DNA of 64,000 nucleotides from Syngnathus acus (lineage: Eukaryota > Chordata > Actinopteri > Syngnathiformes > Syngnathidae). The stretch is taken from the NCBI RefSeq assembly GCF_901709675.1, contig NC_051093.1, positions 3,183,053 through 3,247,052 of the forward strand, given 5' to 3'. Shown piece by piece: positions 51,218 through 63,399 of the stretch. A program made the translations under genes and the position numbers. Within the stretch, counting starts at the first letter, position 1. Every line of letters starts with the position of its first letter. The notes under the pieces are model-generated. The model saw only the letters and a program-made list of their open reading frames with translations. It did no database searches and had not been told where the DNA came from.

Positions 51218-54200
51218 GCGTACGTGCATGCATAGGCTGCTGCTGAAGGCGGGCATCGACATCAACGCCACCACCAAGTCAGGCACCGCCCTGCACGAGG
51301 CCGCCCTCTACGGCAAGACCGAGGTGGTGCGGCTGCTGCTAGATGTGAGTTCCCCGGCGTGCCTGCCTGCTGCCGCTGTGACGGCCGCTCGTGTCGCTCG
51401 TGCCGCTCATGCCGCTTCATCATTTTCAAGAGACGTTGTCGGGCTGCAGGCGGCCTGACCCACTTTGCTGATGCTTCAAACGCTCCTCACAACTCTTTGT
51501 GCATGTGTGAGTTTGTGACGCCTATGTATGCACGCCTGTGTGTGCGTGCGCTTCTAGGCCGGCGTCGACGTGAACATCAGAAACACATACAACCAGACAG
51601 CACTCGACATCGTCAACCAGTTCACAACCTCACACGCCAGTCGAGACATCAAGCAACTGCTCAGAGGTGTGTTTAGTTGTGTGTGTAGTTCTTGCATGTC
51701 ATGACAAGTGCGTCGTGTAAGCCTTGTTTGAATGTTAATTGACTTGGCGAGCACTGGGGGTCAAAGTGAGGGCACCCTGAGGTCACTGTGAGGTCACTGT
51801 CTACCCGTTGGCCCCGCAGACGCGACGGGGGTCCTGCAGGTGCGGGCGCTGAAGGACTTGTGGAACCTTCACGATCCCACCGCCCTCAACGTCCGCGCCG
51901 GAGACGTGATCACGGTGAGATGACTGTTCCGCTCTTGCAGCCTTCAACAAGCTCAGCTCAGCCCAGTCCTCGGACTCGATATGTTGTCCGGCCAAGTCAA
52001 TTTGACGCAAAGCGAAGTTCATCTAATTCAAACAATGACGCAAACTTGTAAGTGGAAGTAGAAGCTGGTGTGCTAAGCTAACACGGCACCGGCGGCAGGT
52101 TCTGGAGCAGCACGCCGACGGGCGATGGAAAGGTCACATCCACGACAACCAGCGGGGGACGGACCGCGTGGGCTTCTTCCCGCCCTCCATCGTCGAGGTC
52201 ATCAGCCGGCGAGTCGGTGAGGCCCGATGCCAATCACGTGATTTAGCTTCAAACTAAGCACATCATTCCAGTCGTTCCGCGTGCTTCCTGCATGGGCTTC
52301 CCCTCACCTTTGACCTCTCACGCACTGTTAACCCAAAATACAACTGAGCCGAGGCACATATTTGACATGGGAAAAATCGCACAGCACACAGCCAAACAAA
52401 ATGGATCAAAAAGTCAATATAGTCAACTCCACCACCAAGAAGTGAAAACATTGTTTCAAATGTTTTTCTCGTGTCAAAAATGTGCCTTGGCTGAGTTGCG
52501 GTTGTGAAGCACTGCTCTAACCGGCCGTTTGATTGGCCTCCCCCACCCTGTAGGGGGCACCCTCTCCCGACACGCCTCCCTACCCGTTCGTCGCCGGTCC
52601 AGAGCCGCCCTGGCCGCCGGCCTCAGCTCAACCCCTCACGTTGACGACTCCTACTCCTTGTGCATCCCCCCCGCCCCACCCGCAGGTACACAGACGTAAC
52701 GTCTCACCACGCCGACTGACTTCACACGTGCGCGGCAAACAGCAACTCCCCGGCAAACACTTTGCCTGATGTTTGTCCGTATACGTGAGAAGCTTAACGA
52801 CCGGAGTCTCGTGACGGTGCCCCCCTCCCACAGCGCACCGTCTTATGACGCGTTTTGAGGAACTGTGTTTGTCGTGCGCTCATCAGGAGACCGCAGCAGC
52901 GTGGGGAGCAGCGAGAGCGTGGGCAGCACACGCAGCGCTGGCAGCGGCCAGAGCACCGAAAGCAACAACAACAACACGCTCAACAATAACAACACGCTAA
53001 GCAACGCCCACAATGGGACCGCCGCCACCGCCGCTCACCATGACAAGGTACACCCCGCACGTCAACGTCACGGCGGGACAGTTTTCCGATTGCGCTTTGC
53101 CTTGGCAGGTGGCGTCGTCCGTTGCTGATTGTGGAGCCTCGCACTCGAGCAAGCAGCCTCAGCACCACGCAGGTTCCCCATCGTCATCCTCTTTCCCCTA
53201 CGCTCTCTTCATCGTCTCTTCCTCTTTATTCTCTGCGTTCTTCTTATGCCCTCTTGTCAACTTTTGTTGTCTTCCACGCAGGTGCCGACACCCCCCGAAG
53301 GCCGACGGTGACGGTGCAGCAAGCGGCGGAGCAGACCTTCTTCACCCAGCAGCAGTTTTTTCGTCCTCAGCAGCTGCTGGACGGCAAGGTAAGGAATTGT
53401 ACTCGATCGTGAATACGGCGATGAAGTTGATGATGACGTAAGCGCTGTGTGATGACTTTCTCGCGGTTGAGGACGCCGAGGCCATCTTCGAGTGGCTGAG
53501 CGACTTCCAGTTGGAGCAGTATGCGGGGAACTTCATTAGTGCCGGTTACGATGTCCCCACCATCAGCAGGATGACGCCTGAGGTGAAGAAACGCTTTCCT
53601 GTTGCATTGACTCCTTACAAACTAATTAACGACCGTCATCGATTGGCCTTCAGGATCTGACGGCCGTTGGCGTGACCAAACCGGGACACCGCAAGAAAAT
53701 CTCCATGGAGATCAACAAGCTGAACATTCCCGAGTGGCTTCCAGAGTACATCCCGGTGAGCAGACACGGTGGCAAGGCCCCGAGAGCCTCCGAGCGTAGT
53801 GCCGAGCGTGACTCGAGTGCGCTTGCATTGCAGTCGGAGCTCAGCGAGTGGCTCGCTGCCATCGGCCTCCCGCAGTACCTGAAAAGACTCTCGGAAAACG
53901 GCTACGACAGCATCGGCATCGTCAAAGACCTGACGTGGGAAGACCTGCAAGAGATTGGCATCACAAAACTGGGTGAGACCACAAACCCCCTGCAATATGG
54001 GTGACAATCAATTTTCCTGTCTTGACTGCTTGCCTTTGGTCCACAGGCCACCAGAAGAAGTTGATGTTGGCAGTGAAGAAGCTGTGCGATATCCACCGAG
54101 CCATCGTTCAGGCCGAATCCGGCCAGGGAACGATGCGGCGCAAAGCTCCCGGAGCGCTGCACGTAGTGACCATCGAGCCGCCGGACGCCGGCGGGGAGTG

Positions 54201-56353
54201 CTCGTCCCCCCGCACCCCAAAGACCATGATGACCTTCCAGGACAGTGAGCTGAGTGCCGAGCTGCAGTCGGCCATGTCTGGCTACTACGCCGACTGCGAG
54301 GACGTCGGAAACGCGGTGGGCTCGTCCCAAGGCCGGGACGGCGTTGAGACCCGTTCCCGAGGCTCTGGACATTTCCAAGAACCCGCTTCCGTCACCGCCC
54401 ACGGCCGGTCCCAGGAGAGCTTCGACGGCAGCCCCGCCAGAGACAGGAACGTCCCAGAGGGCCGGGACCAGAGACCCGTCCACAAGCTGGTTCCCCTGGG
54501 AACGGCCACCGTATTCAAGTACCCCGCCGTCCCCGCCAAACCCAAAGTGTCCCGCTCTCACGGCTCGTCCCCTCACGGCTCGCCGGCGTTGAAGGGCTTC
54601 AACTACCTGCACTCTCACCGCCCAGACGCGTCTGCCGGACCCCAGGAGCACAGCCGGACTCTGGCGCTTCCCAAGAAACGGACCCACAGTCTGAACCGCT
54701 ACGCTCTATCGGACGGCGAACCTGACGAGGATGACGACGAGCTGGCGCCCCCCTCTGGAAACGTGCCTTCATACGCCACCCTAAGTCGCAAACACAGCCG
54801 CGCTCAGACGGCTCGGATGCCGTCCGGTCTGGAGAGGAGCACCAACGTAGGCCGCAGTCAGTCTTTTGCCGTGCGAGCGCGGAAAAAAGGACCCCCGCCG
54901 CCCCCTCCAAAGAGGCTGAGCTCAGTGAGCAGCACCACCAGCGGCGAGCTGAGCGACAGCAGCACCGCGTCAACGACGGTCGGCAGCGGCCTGGTGACCG
55001 ACAGCAAAACCGTGTCAGTGGCCAGCGTTGTGAGCGATGGCGCCGTGTTGACATCATCGGGCGGCGTGGTGACTGACAGCCCAGGAAGCGTCAGGACCAT
55101 AGCGGCCTCCCTGGAAGCAAGTGCAGAAACACAAAACCCTCCGGATCCCAAACGTGACCCCGATCCACAGGCATCGTCTGCCGACGAATCCAAAGAGACC
55201 CCAGGGGCGAGGAGGAGGGCGCAGAGCGCGCACGAGCCAGACAAGTCGGACACGGAGGAAGCTGACGTCAAGGGTTCGCGGTCACCTCACAACAGCTCCA
55301 GTGAGTGCATTCCCTTCGCCGAGGAGGGAAACCTGACCATCAAGCAGAGGCCCAAAGCCGGGGCCCCGGGACCCCCTCGGGCCGAGGCCGTGCTGGAGCC
55401 TCCCGACAAGGTCGTCGCTGCCAAGAGCCTCGAAGTCCCCGAGTTCAACCTGAAAGAATCGGACACGGTCAAGCGGCGACACAAACCCAAAGACAAAGAC
55501 GAAGGATCCCCCTCCAAAGAGCGGCCCCAACCTGAGGCCGAGGCTGACGCCAAGGAGAGGAACCCGGAGGAAGTCTGTTTAAGGATGGACATGGGGACCC
55601 CTCTCAAACCTCTGTCGTCTCCCAAACCGCTTGTGGCCCCCAAGCCTGTACGGCACAGCCTGCTGGCAGCACAAGGTAACGTGATTGGTAGCACGCTTCC
55701 CAAATCACTCTGGCCGTTGATCCGTTCCACAAAGTATTTTTCACAGTTTTGTTCCTTGCTAACAACGTGTGGGTTTATTTCATCCTGCCGGAAATGGAAA
55801 ATAACGTCACCCTTTTTGAATATTTGGTGGCGCAAACACAACAAGCTGATTTTTCACTTTTCTCTCTGGGACAGCTGGACTCGGGTCTCCGGCGGTAAGT
55901 GTAAGTGTGGTCCAAAGTCTGGCCTTCGGTGCCGCGTCACCTCCATGGTCTCCGTCCCGCGGGCCCCCCCCGGTGTCGGTGGCCCCTCTCTGCCCAGCCC
56001 CTTCCTCCCCAGCGGCCGCCAGAGTTCAGACTTCGGCAGGTCCGGCCGTGACCGAGGTGGCCCAGCAGCGACTGGATGAGACCAGCACATCTCTTGCAGC
56101 GGCCCTCAAGGCCGTTGAGAGGAAGTTGATCCTGGACCGGGACCAGGGTGACGGGTACGTCTAGGAACTTTCACACTCCCGTCAACGCTGCAAGCCAGCC
56201 AATGTGTGTTTTGTTTAACCGTCTTTATTTACATGCGTGTCGGGTTTTGCTCCCAGCAGAGCCAACACGGTCAAGTCAGCAGGAAACATCCTGGACGACA
56301 TCGGGAATATGTTTGACGACCTGGCCGACCAGCTGGACGCCATGTTGGACTGA
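46426..56353 (+). CDS. caskin2: CASK-interacting protein 2 (ankyrin-SH3-SAM-SAM scaffold)
   Basis: Scaffold of the Caskin family; SAM domains of Caskins polymerise and LAR phosphatases are partners. Twenty exons: 46426-46519, 49291-49342, 50283-50380, 50461-50606, 50687-50782, 50875-51005, 51236-51344, 51558-51666, 51820-51914, 52099-52216, 52554-52685, 52887-53047, 53109-53172, 53282-53388, 53472-53582, 53654-53755, 53834-53972, 54047-55675, 55875-56154, 56260-56353; 1288 residues (human about 1202). Start [16 protein letters not shown]. Ankyrin repeats include [35 protein letters not shown] and [20 protein letters not shown]. The SH3 holds [20 protein letters not shown]. The tandem SAMs are [20 protein letters not shown] and [21 protein letters not shown] long disordered region has [16 protein letters not shown] and [14 protein letters not shown]. 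The conserved end is ILDDIGN .. [22 protein letters not shown] and the 17q context favour caskin2 over caskin1. Confidence 0.93.
48100..48173. repeat. (GTGTGC)n/(GT)n microsatellite
   Basis: Compound GT-rich array in caskin2 intron 1. Others in the gene are at 47896-47915, 51176-51216 (GT) and 48720-48752 (GGAA). The intron also holds non-coding sequence without recognised families. Confidence 0.9.
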
Positions 56354-57138
56354 AGGCGCCCGTCAAGAGAAAAAACGCCAGTGGCATGACCACAAACAGC
56401 AGCACTTAATCAACACGCTTATATTGTGAAGTGCTGACAGGAACTAGACAGCAACTCTTCATTCCGTACCTAAAGTGGGACCTCACTTCTAGGTCCAAAT
56501 ATGATAAAAATGAAAAGTATTTATTCGAGTAAAAGCCAGGACAGTTCGTAGGACACAAAACCTCAAAGCCGTCCGTCCATTTGGTCCCTTCCCGGTGGCA
56601 AAATGATGCAAGAGACTTGTCGACAAAAACACTGGAAGAAATGACAACAAACAGGGAAAGACTTCCTCCTCCCGTCCAGACATTTCAAACTTTTTCTTAC
56701 TTCCGAAGGAAGCCGAGAAACGACGCAAACGGTTTGGTTAAGAATCGCAGCCATCGGATGTCGGCAAGCTTGCGTCTTTCCTCAGGCGTCGTCTTAACTC
56801 TTTCCTCGCCACCAGCGGTCCTATCGCATGCTCGTCCCCACTCGCTACGATGTCAATTAGCATGGCTAAGCCTGTTAGCTGGTCGTTAGCATGTTTGCGG
56901 GGTCACGTTGGTGTGGATGATGTCTTTTTACCCTCAACTAATGTTTCTTCTAAACATGCTTGTTGTTTGAGTCCTGTAGGGAAAGAGTTAAGATGCTGCC
57001 AGTTTTAAAAGGGAAGCACGTATGTAGATTTTATTGTCGTATTTAAGCTTTATTTCCTACAGAAATCTATTCAACCAAAGTCTGTACAGATTATTAACAT
57101 GTTTCTAAAATGTCTTGATGTCTTTCTGCGCGCCACTT
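56354..57138 (+). other. caskin2: caskin2 3' UTR and flank
   Basis: Non-coding stretch after the caskin2 stop. It includes TTAGCATGGCTAAGCCTGTTAGC-like sequence near 56855-56895, a frequent fish low-complexity motif. No other gene is seen. Confidence 0.4.
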
Positions 57139-58239
57139 TTGATCAAAGTCAAAGTCTGCTTTATTGTCAATTTCTTCACATGCCAAGACACACAAAGAAA
57201 TCGAAATTACGTTCCCACTATCCCAAGGTGACGAGACATAGTACACAATATACATACAAGTAAACAACACAAAAAAATAAAAACAAGAAGGCACAAACAC
57301 TGAATAAGAGTGATGAATAAAATAATAAATAAACAAATAACATAATAAATAAGAGGAGCAAAAATGGAGCAAGTGTGCATACAGCATAGTCAGAATCACA
57401 TAGCGCAAAAGTACAGGACGCTACGCAGAAGGGGGGAGAGAGTTCAGGATCCTAACAGCCTGGAGTATGAAGCTATTGGTGAGCCTGGTGGTGCGGGAGC
57501 GCAGGCTCCTGTACCTCTTCCCAGAGGGCAGAAGATCAAACAAAGAGTGAGCGGGGTGACTCACATCGCTCACAATCGTGGTCGCTTTGGGGGTGAGATG
57601 GGAGGTCTAAATGTCCTTCAGGGAGGGGAGTGAAGCACCAATAATCTTACCAGCCGTGTTCACTATGCGCTGCAGGGTCCTCCTGTTGTATTCAGTGCAG
57701 CTACCACCCCAAACAGCGATACAATTGGAGAGGACGCTCTCAATGGTGCCACGGTAGAATGTAGTCATGACGGCCGGAGGAGCACTAGCTCGCTTGAGCT
57801 TCCGCAGGAAGTACAGGCGGCGCTGAGCTTTCTTCGCCAGTGATACGGTGTTGGTGGACCGGGAGAGATCCTCACTGATGTGCACCCCCAGGAACCTGGT
57901 GCTGCTCACTTTCTCCACCACAGCACCGTCGATGGTCAGCGGCAGGTGTTGGGTGTGACCCTTCCGGAAGTCAACAACAATCTCCTTGGTCTTGTTGACG
58001 TTCAGCAGGAGGTTGTTGTCCCTGCACCACGCGGTCAGAAGGTCAACCTCCAACCTGTACTGAGTCTCGTCGCCCTTGGTGATGAGACCCACCAGAGTCG
58101 TGTCGTCAGCAAACTTCACTATGCGGTTGTCGCTGTAGGTTGCAGTGCAGTCATGTGACCTCGGCGTCCTCCTCATGCACGTGTGCAATATGTAATACTC
58201 GCGATACGTCAAATGAATTAAAAGAAAATATATTGACAA
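57139..58239 (-). mobile_element. 5'-truncated LINE with reverse-transcriptase C-terminal part
   Basis: Minus-strand ORF from 58239 to 57607 contains KFADDTTLVGLI (the FADD catalytic box of non-LTR reverse transcriptase), LLTAWCRDNNLLLNVNKTKE, FLGVHISEDLS and the KKAQRRLYFLRKL segment, then the usual IESVLSNCIAVWGG end. The 3' UTR runs to 57139 with the CAAAGTCAAAGTCTGCTTTA tail also found at 4475. The N-terminal RT and endonuclease are missing, so the copy is dead. Clade not assigned. Confidence 0.9.
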
Positions 58240-58579
58240 TTATTTCTACTGATCTATGTGTCGTTGCCTTCTTTCTATAGTGTTTTTCCTCATTCTGGTC
58301 GCATCTCACAGCTGACACAGCTAAAATATTAACATGGTAACGGAGGGAAATTGATGCGAAAGTGTAATTTAGCTGAAGTTTGACTAGCAAAAAGTCAACT
58401 TTATGTCGAGTTTGTCTTTGATTTTAGCCTGGATGGGGTTGGCCAATGTTGTCGCTGACGTCATGGTATGACTCGGACTTTTCCAGGCGGTCTAATTGAT
58501 CTATCTGTCAACCGGATTCTAAATCGACTTTTTATATAAGTGATACTTCCGCTTGCTGGGTCCTATCTGTGAAATCAGA

Positions 58580-58660
58580 ATACCGTAATTTAAAAAAAAA
58601 AAAGTGAAACCGCGATAAACGACCCGCGGATGTAGCAAGGGATTGCTGTAATTTGAATTT
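58580..58660. mobile_element. decayed MITE fragment
   Basis: TACCGTAATTT .. GTGAAACCGCGATAAACGAC and AGGGATTGCTGTAATT show a pattern recognised from fish non-autonomous elements with CGCGATAAACGA cores. Only a short piece is present. Confidence 0.45.
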
Positions 58661-59043
58661 CAAGTGACGTCAGCAGCGCGACGCGGCTTTTTACATAAAG
58701 ATTGATCACGGGATGACGAAGATGACGAAGGCCCCGCGTACTACCAGCATCATTAGCGGCTTTGTTTCTAAGTGACACGGCGGCAGTGCCGGCTCTACGC
58801 AAGGGCTTTAGAAGTGAAAAATCCGCTGATAGAAACACATCTTAATCAGCCCCCTCTCTTCTCTCATCTCGGTGCAGTGTGTGTCCTCACACAGCCTGCT
58901 GTCAGGACTCCGCGCCCCTCCGTAAACATCCAATCACGGTGAGTATGCAAATGAGGCAAGACGCAGCCGGAGAGTCGATGACAGGGAAAGCAATAAAGTC
59001 CATTTTTGGCAGCACAACCACAAAGCCAGTCTTTTTTAGAGTA

Positions 59044-59438
59044 TGTTAGAGTGGTGCTCACTCTAACTTATTTTGCAAGAACCACACGGGAGACAGTAGT
59101 TTGCCCTTTGACACCTGCAGGTGGAGAGTCCATTCGTCGCCGTGCGTACAGCGATGATCGAATGGAGGTCTGACTCTCGCCTCCTGCATGAGCATTTTTA
59201 TTAAGAGAAACAGGGTGGGGGTGACAGTGGACTGGATAGGGAAGAGAAAACCCTTGACCTCTAGTCAAAGCATAGCAGGGGATGTTTTACGACATTGTGT
59301 AGGATGGGACAAGCTAGGTAATTTATTACTGGTTACACACCAACGTAAGCATAAAACTAATCTAGCTAGGTTATTTATTACTGGTTACATACATTCCAAC
59401 ATAATCATACGATCAAGATAGTTTGGAAAACCCTGACA
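59044..59438. mobile_element. solo LTR with 5-bp target duplication
   Basis: A 395-base segment starting TGTTAGAGTG and ending CCCTGACA, flanked on both sides by GAGTA (59039-59043 and 59439-59443). TG..CA ends and a 5-bp duplication are diagnostic of an LTR insertion reduced by LTR-LTR recombination. A small hairpin (GTTAGAGTG .. CACTCTAAC) lies at its left end. Not similar to the other LTRs in the window by eye. Confidence 0.8.
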
Positions 59439-59448
59439 GAGTATGTTG

Positions 59449-60917
59449 GATTTTGTCCACAATTTAGGGAGCGCGCTATCTGCGCCTCACGGCAAAAGCC
59501 ATTGCCAATCACCTGTTATCCAATTTACTCACTGCGTGCTCGTTTGATTTCTTCAGATTTAGGAAAATGCTAAGACACTGAAGCAGAAATTAGACTTACA
59601 CAGGTTGGTTGAGTTCAATCACAATTCTTGTTAAGAAAGCTCTGTTTTCAGGAAAGTACAATACAGCGCTGGGCCTTTCAAGAGCAGAAAGTCTCCATTC
59701 AGAAAAGGCAACGTTCAAGGTTCTTTGGTCAGCTTATATTCAGTTGCACAGGCCGGTGTGGGGCGAGTTTGATGGGTGATGAGTCGTTGGGGTGGGGCAA
59801 GTTCGCAGTAGAGTTTGATTCCATGGGAGTGGGTGCTGGTTATGGGCGATTCGGTGTGTGTGTGGGGGCTGCCGTCTTCCATCCCGTCTTTCGGCCTTGG
59901 CGATCATCTTTGGCCGAGTCCTTGGCTGTCTCCCTCTGGCACCTGCTGGTTTTATCGCCAAGTGACCTTCCTATAAACATTCTGCTCCATTCTTACACTG
60001 TCGCACCTCATCCATTCGTCATTCTTTCAATTTTGTCATTTTGTACGGAATTATGTGAGCTTTTGGCTGTGACATCATCAATTTATTAATGTTTCCTGAC
60101 TATGCAAAGTTTGTTCTTTTGATACTCCATGTCTTTGCTTACGTCATTGTATTCTTAGTTTAATCATGCTTCCAACCATCTCTTTTCTTTGTTAGGCAAA
60201 ATATTTCCCTCTGTCCAGAACGTTCAGTAGTAATCGAAAACCGGCGTCTAGCATTAGTCAAAACATAAGATACAATCAAGTACTGAACATTTTTAGACGA
60301 CTTTGGCAGTGTCCGTGATTTAGAAAAACATCAGGCATGCATTAAACCGTTCCTTAAGGGTCATTCAGCTATTCAGGCAATATATCCAAAAACATTTGTT
60401 CTTTCAAAGTGCTCAGAAATATATATCAGATCACAAAGTTATAAAACCTTTGTCATTACCACCTATCAAAAATGTCTAGTTATGTCTTCTTTATTGATTT
60501 GTTGTGTGGGTATAATTATATGCTTAAAATGTTTCTTTTATTGATTTAATATGTGAATATACTTTTCTGTTTATGTACTTTATTCAATGAGGTTTGAGCA
60601 TATCTGTTTTTGTAGCTAGGCAGGACTTTTTGTATTTCGACCCCATTCCTTCACTGTGAAATCTAGTTACTTACTGTATTGAAACAGTAACCTTACTGTG
60701 TATGATCTTTACAGTAGTTTGCTGTAATTGTTACAGTTAAACCTTGTAAACATGACAAAATCTCAGTAGTGTAAGTATTACAGTGGAAAACACAGTAGTC
60801 GAAGCATTACTGGAAGAAAACCACAATAGCCAGTATAGTACTGTACATACAAATGTAAACTACTGTATTTTTATTGTCAATGTCGTTGATGAATGAACAT
60901 TGAGAATTTATATTTAA

Positions 60918-60920
<3 letters not shown>
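59449..60920. other. AT-rich non-coding interval
   Basis: No gene recognised. 60640-60860 contains many TACTGTA/TACAGTA words in both orientations, suggesting a palindromic MITE-like repeat. 60480-60620 resembles 40880-41000, possibly another dispersed LTR-like family. Confidence 0.35.

Positions 60921-60924
<4 letters not shown>

Positions 60925-61001
<77 letters not shown>
60925..61001. repeat. compound (TA)n(GA)n microsatellite
   Basis: (TA)n of about 26 bases followed directly by (GA)n of about 50 bases. Confidence 0.95.
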
Positions 61002-61005
<4 letters not shown>

Positions 61006-61726
61006 TATCTCATAATAAAATCAATGATTATCATATAAATATCATATAATCATGATGACTTTTAACTCATAATGACTTACCATGGCATTTTTTTATTCCC
61101 AACATTAAGTTTTTTCCCTTTTCTTTTTCACTGGCTGACATGAATTTATCCAATGAGGATCAAGAGAGTTCAACGGTCTTGCTTTGAATCACGTCAAAGT
61201 AAACGGGACAAATCGCGATCACAGCGCTTGCACCTCTGGCTCCGACAACAACATTTCTTACAAGGCTTTGTCTTGTATTGTGGTTTTTGTTGTTGTTGTT
61301 GTTGTGTTCCTATTTGTTTCACTTTGGCAGCGAAAACGGCTCCGAGAGAGCGCTGTATTTCGATCGCGAGAGAGAGGGCAGACAGAGCTAGCTACTGGTA
61401 ACGTTAACTGTTAGCTAGCTTGTGATAGCAGTAACTTACACTGACCAGATTCTCTTCTTTTTTTTTTTTAACTTACTGAAGCACTAGCAGCGACATTACG
61501 ACGGTCGTTACCGTGTCGTTATTTTATATTTTTATGCTGAGTATTTGCCCGCCTGTTTTTTTTCCCCACCACCTTCTGCCTCCGTGTGGGTTTTCCTCCT
61601 GGCGGCAACACCACCACCAAGCACACGTCGCGACGTCCAGAAACTCGGTAAGTAGGCCTACTATCACTATAAGTAATAAAATAAAATAGTAATACACTAG
61701 TAGTAATCAGTTTGCTTGCCATCAAA

Positions 61727-62101
61727 ATGAATTACTCATGCAAGTACTGTCATTTCACCACAGCTTCAATCCCTGCATTTGTTCGTCATTTGAGGATTCA
61801 CAGAAATTTAGCTAACTTCAGATTTCCATGTGGGGTAGCAGAATGCTTTGGCACTTTTTACACACGTGACGCCCTTCAAGTTCACATGTACCGCTCTCAC
61901 AAGAGGACAGCTAAACCAGGACTTGAAAGGCAAATTGGAGTTGACTTGGCTTGCACTGTTGAAGGTTGTAGCTTTATGTCAGCTCGATCAACTTGTCTAC
62001 ATTTCCGGCAAAAAAGACAACTTGTGGGGCAGGATCACCCTATTTCTGGGTTGAACCACACCCACTTCCGGGTTAAGCCCCATTCAGAGTACGGATATTG
62101 A
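61727..62101 (+). CDS. C2H2 zinc-finger protein fragment
   Basis: ATG at 61727 opens MNYSCKYCHFTTASIPAFVR. Finger 1 is C-x2-C-x12-H-x4-H (CKYC .. HLRIH) and finger 2 is C-x4-C-x12-H-x4-H (CGVAEC .. HMYRSH). A third CTVEGC has no proper histidine pair. The frame ends at 62101, just before a MITE beginning at 62112. The upstream segment (about 61330-61647, ending in a GGTAAGT donor) could be a non-coding first exon. It resembles the opening of zinc-finger genes common in fish genomes. Whether this is a functional short gene, a first exon or a relic copy is undecided; no downstream exons were found. Confidence 0.45.
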   Translation: MNYSCKYCHFTTASIPAFVRHLRIHRNLANFRFPCGVAECFGTFYTRDALQVHMYRSHKRTAKPGLERQIGVDLACTVEGCSFMSARSTCLHFRQKRQLVGQDHPISGLNHTHFRVKPHSEYGY

Positions 62102-62111
62102 TAATCTAGTT

Positions 62112-62300
62112 CAGGGGTGTCAAACTCAAATTCACAGTGGGCCAAAATTTTAAATTGAACAAAGCCGCGGGCCAAAGTTGAACAAATGAACCTTTTAATA
62201 TGGAATCAAACAAGTTTTGATTTTACAATGAATATTGAACAAGCAAGGCTTATATAACTTAAAAGTGCAGGCGTGCAAAATCAAGTTGAAAAAAACACTA
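62112..62300. mobile_element. hAT-like MITE end, third type
   Basis: Begins CAGGGGTGTCAAACTCAAAT with GTGGGCCAAAATTTTAAATT and GCGGGCCAAAGTTGAAC, a different family from the copies at 16284 and 24354 but with the same style of terminus. The right end is not seen. Confidence 0.6.
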
Positions 62301-62314
62301 ATAATACTAATAAT

Positions 62315-62690
62315 AACATCCATCCATCCATCCATTTTCTGAACCGCTTAGTCCCCACGGGGGTCGCGGGAGTGCTGGAGCCTATCCCAGCCGTCATCGG
62401 GCAGTAGGCGGGGGACACCCTGAACCGGTTGCCAGCCAATCGCAGGGCACACAGAGACAAACAACCATTCGCACTCGCACTCACACCTAGGGACAATTTG
62501 GAGTCTTCAATCGGCCTACCAAGCATGTTTTCGGGATGTGGGAGGAAACCGGAGTGCCCGGAGAAAACCCACGCGGGCCCGGGGAGAACATGCAAACTCC
62601 ACACAGGGAGGGCCGGAGGTGGAATCGAACCCGCACCCTCCTAACTGTGAGGCGGACGTGCTACCCAGTGCGCCACCGAGCCGCCCTAAT
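62315..62690 (-). mobile_element. common fish interspersed repeat
   Basis: Runs from (CATC)n, CATTTTCTGAACCGCTTAGT, through GGGATGTGGGAGGAAACCGG and GGGGAGAACATGCAAACTCC, to GCGCCACCGAGCCGCC. This full block is one of the most frequent dispersed repeats in teleost genomes. ORFs across it are artefacts. Confidence 0.85.
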
Positions 62691-62899
62691 AATAACAATA
62701 ATAGTAATAGTAATAATAATAATAAAACATATCAATGGCATGTTCAATAAAATTTAAATAAAAACGGAATGCCTCCTTTCTGTTTGCAGCCTTCTGAGGT
62801 AAATGTCAAAATTAGCTTCTTACACAGGCTAATAAATTTGAAAATAACATAACAACTATGAATCAATCAACCATGCAGGCCTTGGAGTAGCAAGTTAAA

Positions 62900-62930
<31 letters not shown>

Positions 62931-62959
62931 GAACATTCCCCCTTCACATTTCTGACTGC

Positions 62960-63260
62960 CCCCTCTTATGTGCATTCCTAGAACCGGCCCTGCACGGCGG
63001 ACGAAGAGTTTGAAGGATTTAAGGATTTGGAGTGACACAGAAGGTTTGAAAAACTACTATGGCTTTTACCCACGCCCGGTCCTACTCTACCGAGCTCTCT
63101 TTCACCTCCGTGGATGGAAGTCGAGGGCCGGCGCTCGGCCGGGTGGCTGTCCGGGCTGTACGGTGGACGGGGCTCGGTCACGGCTTTTACGCACGCCCGG
63201 TCCTATTCTATGGAGCTCTCTTCCACTTCCGTGGCTGGAAGTCCACGCCGCCACACGCCT
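62960..63260. repeat. partial direct repeat
   Basis: Two direct copies, about 122 bases apart, of a unit starting GGCTTTTACCCACGCCCGGT (63060 and 63182) with GAGCTCTCTTTCACCTCCGT / GAGCTCTCTTCCACTTCCGT. The preceding AAGGATTTGGAGTGACACAG is shared with the next repeat array. Confidence 0.7.
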
Positions 63261-63399
63261 GGAAGTTTGTTTTGTTAAAGAGCCGTTTACCAAACGCACG
63301 TCTTTCCTTGAACTTTGTTAACGCTACAATGTAGTTATATACTAGATCTGTGGAATAACGACGAGGCTGACGTCAGGGCGCACGCGCGGCGTTGTTGAC

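Noticed and set aside
54254-55336. Alternative-frame ORFs in the large caskin2 exon (both strands)
   Set aside because: The caskin2 frame is confirmed by conserved motifs across the exon; the others are shadows of GC-rich proline/serine-rich coding sequence.
62281-62757. ORFs in the right-hand repeat
   Set aside because: They lie in a common fish interspersed repeat and change frame with it.
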